12,345 nucleotides of DNA from an uncultured Roseburia sp. (GTDB taxonomy: Bacteria > Bacillota_A > Clostridia > Lachnospirales > Lachnospiraceae), in contig CAAEAE010000082.1 in assembly GCA_900753715.1 (NCBI GenBank), positions 1 to 12,345 on the forward strand. The letters run 5' to 3'. A program made the translations under genes and the position numbers. The notes below the pieces were generated by a model, which saw nothing but the letters and a program-made list of their open reading frames with translations, ran no database searches and was not told the DNA's origin. Shown here one piece after another: positions 1 to 6,395 of this stretch; the stretch's first letter is position 1; each line of letters starts with the position of its first letter.

Positions 1-121
1 GCTTCGCCGATGGGATTTTGCATTACTGAATCATTTTCTTACGGTCTCAGCAGTAAATGCTTCGACCTGTACTGAATAGTTACAATTCGTAACTATTCAG
101 GCCTCATTCGTAAAACCGCTG
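1..121. other. Non-coding stretch after the sufC-like gene
   Basis: No convincing gene lies between the window edge and the sufC stop codon. The main content is a perfect palindrome at 72-100 (separate entry). There is also an imperfect pairing of 20-28 with 51-60, so much of the stretch could fold. A short open frame leaves the window leftward from an ATG at 21-23 (minus), but it has no ribosome site and too few residues to identify. The usual SufB/SufD-type partner gene is not visible; it may start beyond the edge. Confidence 0.5.
72..100. repeat. Perfect 12-bp inverted repeat with 5-nt loop
   Basis: CTGAATAGTTAC at 72-83 is mirrored exactly by GTAACTATTCAG at 89-100, around the loop AATTC. 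Neither strand has a T-run after it, so it is a poor fit to an intrinsic terminator. It lies 22 bp past the sufC stop. A dispersed REP-like palindrome or a protein-binding site fits better, but only one copy is present in this window. Confidence 0.7.
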
Positions 122-135
122 CTAACGCAGCTTTT
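112..135 (-). terminator. Short possible terminator overlapping the sufC stop
   Basis: On the minus strand GCTGC-gtta-GCAGC forms a 5-bp GC-rich stem (118-122 with 127-131). It is followed by GG and four T's. The 3' stem arm overlaps the TAG stop codon. The stem is short and the T-run weak, so termination here is only possible. Confidence 0.3.
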
Positions 136-844
136 CACATTCTGTCGGAAGATTACTCTCCATTAACATCGGGTACACCTCTTCCTTCGTACCGAGGGCT
201 GCAACCTTTCCATCCCGGATCACCATAATACGGTCTGCCATCCGGATAATCCGTTCCTGATGGGAAATTAAAATCAGGGTTTCCTTCTTTTCCTTATGGA
301 GCTGCTCGAACTGCTTTACCAGCATGGAAAAGCTCCACAGATCAATCCCCGCCTCCGGTTCATCAAAGATGCAGAGCTTATGCGGCTTGGCAAGCACTGA
401 CGCAATTTCAAGCCGTTTCATTTCACCACCTGAAAGAGTCGCATCAATCTCCCTCCTCAAATATTCCTTCGCGCACAAACCCACACGACTTAACAGATTA
501 CAGCAGGTGTCTTCGGAAAGCTTCTCTCCTGCAGCCAAATTCAAAAACCGCTCTACGGTCATTCCCTTAAAGCGCGGCGGCTGCTGGAATGCAAACCCGA
601 TTCCCGCTTTTGCACGCTCCGCAATCGGGAATTCCGTAATATCCTGTCCATCCAGTAAAATCTGTCCACCATCCGGCTTCTCAATTCCCATAAGAAGCTT
701 CGCCATTGTCGACTTACCTCCGCCATTGGGACCGGTAATCACCAGCATCTCCCCATCCGGCACCGCAAAACTGATATCTTCAATAATACTCTTTTCCACA
801 CCATTATCCAACGGGTGGAAAACGAGGTTTCTCACTTCAAGCAT
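122..844 (-). CDS. sufC: SufC-like Fe-S cluster assembly ABC ATPase
   Basis: This cytosolic ABC ATPase of the SUF iron-sulfur assembly system would drive a SufB/SufD-type scaffold; it is not a membrane transporter subunit. It has 240 residues, close to the usual SufC length. Visible motifs are Walker A GPNGGGKST (38-46), the Q-loop in FAFQQPP (85-90), signature LSGGE (137-141), Walker B CIFDEPEAGID (158-168, D161/E162) and the H-loop His195. The LSGGEMKRLEIA and DEPEAGIDLW stretches are typical of the SufC-like ATPases of Clostridia (family knowledge). The start is supported by GGAGG six bases upstream of the ATG. No sufB/sufD neighbour is visible and no other Suf gene lies upstream, so the gene looks like its own transcription unit here. 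A generic ABC ATPase is the alternative. Confidence 0.8.
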   Translation of the reverse strand: MLEVRNLVFHPLDNGVEKSIIEDISFAVPDGEMLVITGPNGGGKSTMAKLLMGIEKPDGGQILLDGQDITEFPIAERAKAGIGFAFQQPPRFKGMTVERFLNLAAGEKLSEDTCCNLLSRVGLCAKEYLRREIDATLSGGEMKRLEIASVLAKPHKLCIFDEPEAGIDLWSFSMLVKQFEQLHKEKKETLILISHQERIIRMADRIMVIRDGKVAALGTKEEVYPMLMESNLPTECEKLR

Positions 845-907
845 AACTGCCTCCGTATTTTCTATTTTATTACTCTTTATGTATATTTCCCACTACTTGC
901 GCCAATT

Positions 908-913
908 AGTATA
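908..913 (-). promoter_or_regulatory. Extended -10 promoter candidate for the sufC-like gene
   Basis: On the minus strand TATACT is preceded by TG and one base, giving an extended -10 (TGTTATACT). The -35 at the right spacing (GTGCTT, 931-936) is poor, which extended -10 promoters tolerate. It lies 64 bp before the sufC start. CGCCA (900-904) and TGGCG (919-923) flank the -10 as a 5-bp inverted repeat that could bind a regulator. Confidence 0.4.
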
Positions 914-923
914 ACACATGGCG

Positions 924-960
924 AAAAAAAAAGCACCTACCTATTATATTGGCGGTTGCT
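924..960 (-). terminator. Likely intrinsic terminator upstream of sufC
   Basis: Reading the minus strand, AGCAACCGCC (960-951), a 9-nt loop and GGTAGGTGCT (941-932) pair at 8 of 10 positions, one of them a G-T wobble. They run directly into nine T's (932-924). This would end transcription from the small peptide gene at 1028-1135, and any read-through from the sugar operon, before the sufC promoter. Confidence 0.5.
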
Positions 961-1027
961 TTTGAATGTCCAGATGTTACTGTTCACTCGTACCTTGTTC
1001 CAGTAACGTCCAGATTCCCTGTCTGTC

Positions 1028-1135
1028 TCATTCTGTTATAATGCTGATGATCGCAACAATGATGCTGATGATTGTTACTACAATACCTCCGATTTCGAAC
1101 AGTAAAGGTGATACTGCATCTAAATCTTTTTTCAT
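1028..1135 (-). CDS. Hypothetical 35-residue single-span membrane peptide
   Basis: I do not recognise a named family. The frame encodes 35 residues: a charged start (MKKDLDAVSP), then an almost unbroken hydrophobic stretch from about residue 11 to 33 containing IISIIVAIISII, and a final TE. That is one likely transmembrane helix with the N-terminus inside. Size and composition resemble type I toxin peptides and holin-like peptides of Firmicutes, which is a family-level impression only. It is followed about 65 bp later by a terminator-like hairpin with nine T's and preceded by a strong inverted repeat, so it could be a free-standing short transcript. Against it: the Shine-Dalgarno is weak or distant (GGGAG 18 nt before the ATG, then an A/G-rich spacer). 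Overlapping frames on both strands are longer, but their products are low in complexity and not protein-like. Confidence 0.45.
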   Translation of the reverse strand: MKKDLDAVSPLLFEIGGIVVTIISIIVAIISIITE

Positions 1136-1175
1136 CTTGATTATTCTCTTTCACTCCCTGTATCAATAAATAATT

Positions 1176-1220
1176 TTAACTTAGGTTATCCACAACCAAG
1201 TCACGAACAACCTAAGTTAA
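1176..1220. repeat. Perfect 12-bp inverted repeat, possible attenuator
   Basis: TTAACTTAGGTT (1176-1187) is mirrored exactly by AACCTAAGTTAA (1209-1220) around a 21-nt loop. It begins 43 bp after the last operon gene and lies upstream of the 35-residue peptide gene. On the minus strand the loop also contains ACTTGGTT, a near copy of the outer arm, so the 1176-1187 sequence can pair with either partner. The following bases are AT-rich (AATTATTTATT) but lack a clean T-run. It may be a weak operon terminator, a switch ahead of the peptide gene, or an operator. Confidence 0.55.
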
Positions 1221-1262
1221 TAAAATTTTATTTCTTATCTATATATAAAGCCGAAAGAAGAA

Positions 1263-2237
1263 TTATTTATTCTTCTGCACCTTATCTATTTTTTTCCTCA
1301 AATAAGCCAGTGCTTCCTCTGCATGCTCTTCCTTTTCCGCATCGTTTAACCATTCAAAGGAAATATATCCGTCGTATCCTATTTCATCTAATGCTTCCAA
1401 TATACCTTCCCAATATATAATTCCTTCTCCTATAGGAAGGTTATAGCATGCCAGTCCATCTCCATCACATGCACGCACATGAGCCAGATATTTTCCATAT
1501 CGGTGAATGGACCAGGGTAAAATTTCTCTTTGTATGAACGCCTGTGCACAATTAAAATTCACTTTGATCCAATTACTTTGAATTTTCTTCAATAATCGAA
1601 TCACGGAATCCGTATGCGGAGTCATTGTGTTATACTTATTTTCAATGCAACATACAATACCGAATTTTTCTGCCATTTGAGCAACCTTTTGCATATTTTC
1701 CGCAAAATTGTCCCAGTAATCCTGCCATTTAAATCCTTCCTTAAAATATAGCCGGAATTTTGCATCAAATCTCCAGCCTTCAGTTTCCCGCGGTTCTCCT
1801 CCCGGAGTCACAATATCAGGAATATTAAGATAATAATACTCTGGTAAGGTAGCGGTAGTTCTGACACGGATATCATTCTCAGGATATGGTGCAGGGAAAC
1901 TGATGGAAGGTGCATTTAACTTCTTTGCTAAAACAAAAACGCTCTCAAGCAATTTCAATGCATTTTGGGATATCGTCTTATCGAGATCCGCCAGACCACC
2001 TATCATGTTTTGAAATACACACAATTGTGTCATCTCTAACTTTAAATCTGCAAGCAACTCCCTGATTTCTTCAACCTTGCTATCCGTCCAGTAATCCTCC
2101 ATCTCCTGAGCATCGTTTACCATTAACTCAATTCCTTCAAAGCCGGCTTTTGCAACTTTACGAATTGCATCTTCATAGGGAGCCTTATAGTTTGGCTCCA
2201 TTAAAGTCCAGACGGCACATCCTATTTTAACTGACAT
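1263..2237 (-). CDS. TIM-barrel isomerase/epimerase-like protein, degenerate metal site
   Basis: This is a member of the sugar phosphate isomerase/epimerase-like (xylose isomerase-type TIM barrel) superfamily, 324 residues, and a clear paralogue of the gene just upstream. Both start with KIGCA-W and share EPxxxxPYEDAI/PYEEAI, the insertion LPEYYY-N-P, TMTPHTDS and DGDGLA-YNLP. The family binds a divalent metal through Glu-Asp-His-Glu. Here Glu199 (CIEN) and Glu295 (FEW) remain, but Asp is Asn229 (VNFN) and His is Arg255 (HVRACD). Each change is one transition (GAT/AAT, CAT/CGT). No frameshift or stop breaks the gene, so it is probably kept for a function such as a non-catalytic partner or metal-independent chemistry (inference). 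It is the last operon gene, 16 bp after its paralogue, with an AAAGGA-type ribosome site. Substrate unknown. Confidence 0.85.
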   Translation of the reverse strand: MSVKIGCAVWTLMEPNYKAPYEDAIRKVAKAGFEGIELMVNDAQEMEDYWTDSKVEEIRELLADLKLEMTQLCVFQNMIGGLADLDKTISQNALKLLESVFVLAKKLNAPSISFPAPYPENDIRVRTTATLPEYYYLNIPDIVTPGGEPRETEGWRFDAKFRLYFKEGFKWQDYWDNFAENMQKVAQMAEKFGIVCCIENKYNTMTPHTDSVIRLLKKIQSNWIKVNFNCAQAFIQREILPWSIHRYGKYLAHVRACDGDGLACYNLPIGEGIIYWEGILEALDEIGYDGYISFEWLNDAEKEEHAEEALAYLRKKIDKVQKNK

Positions 2238-2253
2238 AATATCATCCTTTCCT

Positions 2254-3198
2254 TTACTTAACTGTCGCTACCAATGTACGAAGATAATTCAACGACTCTG
2301 TGCAATGTTTTGTCTTCTGTGAATCATGCGCCCATTCCAGGGAAAGAAAGCCATTATAGTTAATATCCTTCAACGCTTTAATAACCATCTCCCAATCCGT
2401 ATTTCCATATCCTACCGGCAAATTATATGCAGCCAATCCATCACCATCTCTCATGTGAACATGATACAGTTTATCATTGTATTTGTAGATGGACCACGGA
2501 AGATTTTCTCTCTGCAGATAAGCCCATACGGTATCTAAATTAGCACCAACATTCCCTTCGCCAACTTCTTCACAAAGACGCAGAATCGAATCCGTATGTG
2601 GCGTCATTGTGTTTGCATGATTTTCAATTGCCAGCTTAAAGCCATATTGTTTTGCAATCTGAGCCACCTTTCGGACAGCGTCTACATGACTTGACCAATA
2701 TCTCTCCCAGTCAAATGGCTTTGGAAACGTATACTTTAATTTAGTCTGGAATACCTGAAGCGCACGGATTCTTGGATCCACCCCCGGAACATTGATATAA
2801 TAATATTCCGGCAAATATGAATTGGGAGCCGTAACTGTACTCGGCCATGGGGAAACAAAGTTCACAATATCACACCCAAGATCCGCACTGATTTCACATC
2901 CGTTTTTAAAAGCCTCAATTGAACGGTTCTTCTTTTCTTCTTCCAAACTGGCCAGACCATCCATAACATTCTGGAACATTGCAAATTGAGAAACCTGAAG
3001 GCCGTAGTAATCAACCATGCTCTTAATTTCTTTTCTTTTGTCTTTTGTCCAGTAATTTTCAACATCCTCAAAGTCTCTCAAAATAAGCTCTATCCCATCA
3101 AAGCCTAATTCACCGATACTTTTGATTGCCTCTTCATATGGTGGATTATGTGCCGGTTCTGTCCACGTCCATGCTGCACATCCTATTTTAATTCCCAT
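2254..3198 (-). CDS. TIM-barrel sugar isomerase/epimerase-like enzyme, intact metal site
   Basis: This cytosolic TIM-barrel enzyme (314 residues) belongs to the superfamily that includes IolE/IolI, tagatose/psicose 3-epimerases and DgpC-type deglycosidases. The expected ligands are present: Glu192 (AIENH), Asp222 (ANLDT), His248 in HVHMRD (246-251) and Glu288 (SLEW). An insertion around 128-160, starting LPEYYYINVPG, is shared with the downstream paralogue and absent from the TIM-barrel protein at 7525-8472. It may shape a substrate pocket or an interface (inference). The ATG follows AGAAGG at normal spacing and lies 22 bp after the permease gene. The context points to acting on the imported sugar after oxidation. 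The exact reaction (epimerase, isomerase, dehydratase or lyase) cannot be read from the sequence. Confidence 0.85.
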   Translation of the reverse strand: MGIKIGCAAWTWTEPAHNPPYEEAIKSIGELGFDGIELILRDFEDVENYWTKDKRKEIKSMVDYYGLQVSQFAMFQNVMDGLASLEEEKKNRSIEAFKNGCEISADLGCDIVNFVSPWPSTVTAPNSYLPEYYYINVPGVDPRIRALQVFQTKLKYTFPKPFDWERYWSSHVDAVRKVAQIAKQYGFKLAIENHANTMTPHTDSILRLCEEVGEGNVGANLDTVWAYLQRENLPWSIYKYNDKLYHVHMRDGDGLAAYNLPVGYGNTDWEMVIKALKDINYNGFLSLEWAHDSQKTKHCTESLNYLRTLVATVK

Positions 3199-3220
3199 CT
3201 TTTTTCCTTCTTTCTATCAC

Positions 3221-4057
3221 TTATTCCTTAACAGATCCTGCCAGGTTATCAACAAAATAATTTTGTACCATTGTAAAAAGTATAATTGCAGGAATTGCTA
3301 TCATGGTACATGTAGCCATCATTCCACCCCAGTCCGTACTTCTCATGCCGACAAAACTTTGCAGGCCAACCGGTAAAGTGTATTTCTCAGGTAAGGTAAT
3401 CAAGTTTACTGCAAACATAAATTCCTGCCATGTTTGAACAAATACATAGATTGCAGTACATACCATTCCCGGTGCACCTAACGGAAGTAGAATTTTGTAA
3501 AAGCACTTAAATGTACCGGCTCCGTCAATATTTGCTGATTCAAACAACTCCTGTGGTATAGCCTGAAAATATCCTGTTATTAAAATCAACGCAATCGGCG
3601 CACCGGACACTGCAGCCGTATAAGTTAAAATCAAAGATAAATAAGTATTTTGTATGCCCATCATCCTGTAAATTGTCATCAGGGGAACCATCATCGTAAT
3701 TGTTGGAAGCACCTGCAGAATATACAGCAGGTTATTTAATATCCGGGCACCCTTCATTTTCAGAAAGCACATTGCATATGCCGCCAGCGCAGCAATAATA
3801 ATTGTCAGAATAACCGTTGCGCAGGTAACAATAAGACTGTTTTTCAGATACAACAACACATTATAATCCTGAAATGCCGTAATATAATTGCTCAACGTAA
3901 ACTGACTCGGAAATATTTTAGGTGGATAAGATAAAATATCTTCCTTAACCTTAAAAGAACTAATAATAATCCAATACACAGGAAATATAATGATTATAAG
4001 AGCACATAATAATGCTATATACTGAAACACTTTATAGAACCGTTTCTTTTTTCTCAT
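3221..4057 (-). CDS. Carbohydrate ABC transporter permease, MalG type
   Basis: This is the second membrane subunit of a CUT1-type sugar importer (278 residues). The N-terminus is basic (MRKKKRFYK), followed by a first helix near 12-33 and about six helices in all. The cytoplasmic EAA-type loop that docks on the ATPase is visible as FESANIDGAGTFKCFYKILLP (172-192), where the usual second Ala is Ser. The C-terminus NYFVDNLAGSVKE matches the common MalG-type ending with G(A/S)VK. GAGGAG lies seven bases before the ATG, and only 4 bp separate it from the partner permease gene, so the two are almost certainly translated together. Substrate not determinable. Confidence 0.93.
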   Translation of the reverse strand: MRKKKRFYKVFQYIALLCALIIIIFPVYWIIISSFKVKEDILSYPPKIFPSQFTLSNYITAFQDYNVLLYLKNSLIVTCATVILTIIIAALAAYAMCFLKMKGARILNNLLYILQVLPTITMMVPLMTIYRMMGIQNTYLSLILTYTAAVSGAPIALILITGYFQAIPQELFESANIDGAGTFKCFYKILLPLGAPGMVCTAIYVFVQTWQEFMFAVNLITLPEKYTLPVGLQSFVGMRSTDWGGMMATCTMIAIPAIILFTMVQNYFVDNLAGSVKE

Positions 4058-4061
4058 TTTG

Positions 4062-4952
4062 CTATCTCCTCTTTGTTATCTTTTTAGCAAGCATAAATAC
4101 AATTCGTACCACTCCAAAAACGAACAGGATGATCAGCAGTGACACAGCGCTTAATGTAGCTGCTCTTGAAAAATTGAAATTAACAAATCCTGCCTGTCGT
4201 ATTAAATATGGAAGAGTTGTTGTATCTCCTGCCGGTCCGCCATTTGTCAGAATATATATGATGGAAAACGAATTAAACGACCATACAAATAAAAGCATAA
4301 TACATCTTTCGACAATTGGCATAATCCAGGGAATCTTTATATAAGCAAATGCCTGCAATGAACTTGCCCCATCTATTTTGGCTGCTTCTATCTGGGAATC
4401 CGGAACTGCAGTAAGCTTTGCATAAGTCATAATTGCCACAAAGGGTGCTGTTCTCCATACATTTGCCAGAATAACCATCAGCATAGCCAGATTGCCGTTA
4501 AAGAAAAAGGAAGTTCCTTCCGGTATCACTCCAAGTCTTAGTAATATATAATAGATCAGTCCTGTATCTGCAGAAAAAAGCCATTTCCATACATAAGCAG
4601 TAACAGATTCCGGAATAATCCATGGCATTAAAATTAAGGCTTTAATGATAGAAATGCCTTTTATTTTGAATGTCATAATAATTGCATAAAACATTCCCAA
4701 CAGCATGGTCAAACCTACGCAGCCAATAATAAATACAATGGTTAACCGGATTGCCTTCCACGTTGTCTGGTCAGATAAAATATCAACATAGTTTTTTATG
4801 CCGACAAAATTCCAATCCTGTCTCATTAACCCATAATTCGTAAAGCTCATAGCCAGATTAAGTACAAATGGAAATAACGCAAATATAATCAGCAAAACTC
4901 CAAAAGGTGTACTATAAAGAATTGATATATATTTTTTAGCATTATTTTTCAT
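4062..4952 (-). CDS. Carbohydrate ABC transporter permease, MalF type
   Basis: This is the first membrane subunit of the same CUT1 sugar importer (296 residues), without the long extra N-terminal part of E. coli MalF, as is usual in Firmicutes. The first helix covers about 13-35. The EAA loop is EAAKIDGASSLQAFAYIKIP (189-208), and the periplasmic-side motif LTNGGPAGDTTTLPYLIRQAG (235-255) is typical of the family. The start has TAGGAG with normal spacing. It follows the binding-protein gene after a 68-bp gap containing a stable hairpin, which probably lowers its expression relative to the binding protein. No ATPase gene accompanies the transporter; family knowledge suggests a shared MsmK/MsiK-type ATPase elsewhere. 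Confidence 0.93.
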   Translation of the reverse strand: MKNNAKKYISILYSTPFGVLLIIFALFPFVLNLAMSFTNYGLMRQDWNFVGIKNYVDILSDQTTWKAIRLTIVFIIGCVGLTMLLGMFYAIIMTFKIKGISIIKALILMPWIIPESVTAYVWKWLFSADTGLIYYILLRLGVIPEGTSFFFNGNLAMLMVILANVWRTAPFVAIMTYAKLTAVPDSQIEAAKIDGASSLQAFAYIKIPWIMPIVERCIMLLFVWSFNSFSIIYILTNGGPAGDTTTLPYLIRQAGFVNFNFSRAATLSAVSLLIILFVFGVVRIVFMLAKKITKRR

Positions 4953-4977
4953 ATTCCAGCTCCTACAAAGATTTTTG

Positions 4978-5012
4978 TTCCGGCATGCAGTTAAGAAAAC
5001 TGCATACCGGAA
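4978..5012 (-). promoter_or_regulatory. Intercistronic hairpin between binding protein and permease genes
   Basis: TTCCGGCATGCAGTT (4978-4992) pairs with AACTGCATACCGGAA (4998-5012): a 15-bp stem with a 5-nt loop and one non-Watson-Crick position, which is a U-G wobble in the minus-strand RNA. It starts 8 nt after the binding-protein stop codon. It is followed by CAAAAATC rather than a T-run. This suits partial termination or protection of the upstream mRNA 3' end, giving more binding protein than permease, as known for malE-malF. Confidence 0.7.
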
Positions 5013-5020
5013 ATTATTAT

Positions 5021-6370
5021 TTACTGATTCTCATCAATCGTTTTTTGTACAACATCATTAAGCATTTTGGCAGCATCTTCTGCAGAAACGTCATTCTTGA
5101 AGGTAACCTCCTGGAATACAGGAAGAATTGCTGTTGTAAGCTCGCTTCTTAAAGTAAAGTCTGCCGGCGAAATCCCCATACCATACTGCATCAGATTCTG
5201 GAATTCCGGATAAGTAGCTTTCTGTGCTTCTGTAAAATACTGCTCAGCATCCTTACGTCCACTCAGTCCAGCAGTCATAGCTCCTGCATTTTCAGGGCTT
5301 GCTTTGTACTCCAGGAATTTAAAAGCAAGATCTTTATTCTTTGAATTAGCAAAAATACCAAGATTCCATCCGCTCATTAAAGCTACTTCATTTCCGGATC
5401 CCTTCGGGAAATCCGCTGTAATCATTTTTGCTCTGATATCCTCATTTAATGCATCATACATCCATGCTCCACCGATTGTGCAGCCTGCCTTTTCAGTGTT
5501 TAACGCATCATACATTGCTGTATCATCCATAGTTACCAGTGTATCTCCAGGGATGGTGCTGAAAATCTTTCTTACATTTTCTACCCATTTTGCACCTGTA
5601 GCATTATCCAGATCTGCTTTCCAGCCATCTCCGTCTTTCTTTACAAACGCTCCACCATCTGTGAATAAAAATAATCCCATCAGCTGACACGGTAATGCGG
5701 TTGAATTATATCTTACTGCCATTGGTATATAACCTTCACTGCTTGCTTTTTCACAATAATCAATAAATTCATCAATTGTAGCAGGCGGATTTGAAAAACC
5801 AAGTTTTTCCAAAATATCTTTATTGTAAAGCGTTGTCTGAACATCTGCTACCTGTGGAATAGCATATACAGTTCCGTTTAGCGTATTTCTTTCGATAGTA
5901 GAATCAACGAAATCAGAAAAATGTAATGTTTCAGAATTCGCCTCATAATCATTTAACGGTTCTAAAATACCTGCCTTTCCCATTTGTGAAACAAAGTCAG
6001 ATTCAACAAAGACAACATCAAAATCACTTCCTCCGCTTGCACCAACAGTCATAAGCTTTTGATGGATTTCTGCATAGGGTGTTTCTACAAAGTTTACTTT
6101 TACACCATATTTTTCTTCAAACCCTTTGGCGCCCTGCTTAATAAGATAACCATCCGTACCTTCAGTAGAACCATCGATCAAAATAGTCAGCTCTGCGGTC
6201 TCAGTGCCTTCAGTCCCTTCTGTTTCTTCATTCGATACATTAGTATCTTCACTCTCTGTTCCAGCAACATCGCTTTGTGTATTTCCCTGACTGTCCTTTG
6301 CTCCGCATCCACTCAACATTCCAACTGTCATAGCCAGACACAATAACATACTTACCATTTTCTTTTTCAT
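5021..6370 (-). CDS. Sugar-binding lipoprotein of ABC importer (SBP family 1)
   Basis: This is the extracellular solute-binding protein that captures the substrate and delivers it to the two permeases (449 residues). A lipoprotein signal peptide with lipobox LSGC puts the modified Cys at residue 22. An acidic, Ser/Thr/Glu-rich linker (about 25-58) probably tethers it to the membrane. The mature domain starts at LTILIDGS (61). The family-1 pattern of a first strand, then GVKVNFVETPYAEIHQKL (89-106) and SDFDVVFVESD (115-125), is clear; GGAWMYDAL (300-308) and MSGWNLGIF (332-340) fit the ligand-cleft regions of the family. A strong AAAGGAGG site lies 8 bases before the ATG. Ligand class (mono- or oligosaccharide, or glycoside) cannot be told from sequence. 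Confidence 0.92.
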   Translation of the reverse strand: MKKKMVSMLLCLAMTVGMLSGCGAKDSQGNTQSDVAGTESEDTNVSNEETEGTEGTETAELTILIDGSTEGTDGYLIKQGAKGFEEKYGVKVNFVETPYAEIHQKLMTVGASGGSDFDVVFVESDFVSQMGKAGILEPLNDYEANSETLHFSDFVDSTIERNTLNGTVYAIPQVADVQTTLYNKDILEKLGFSNPPATIDEFIDYCEKASSEGYIPMAVRYNSTALPCQLMGLFLFTDGGAFVKKDGDGWKADLDNATGAKWVENVRKIFSTIPGDTLVTMDDTAMYDALNTEKAGCTIGGAWMYDALNEDIRAKMITADFPKGSGNEVALMSGWNLGIFANSKNKDLAFKFLEYKASPENAGAMTAGLSGRKDAEQYFTEAQKATYPEFQNLMQYGMGISPADFTLRSELTTAILPVFQEVTFKNDVSAEDAAKMLNDVVQKTIDENQ

Positions 6371-6395
6371 TCATTTATCCTCCTTTAAATTAAAG

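Noticed and set aside
1..23. Start of a leftward gene (MQNPIGE...)
   Set aside because: No ribosome site, only about seven residues visible, and no match to the usual start of a SufB/SufD-type partner.
324..914. Long plus-strand open frame opposite sufC
   Set aside because: It is antisense to a gene with complete ABC ATPase motifs and its product has no recognisable domain.
966..1169. 67- and 60-codon open frames on opposite strands in the sufC-operon gap
   Set aside because: Their products are low in complexity or not protein-like. The 35-residue minus-strand frame (1028-1135) in the same place has a sensible membrane-peptide pattern and is preferred.
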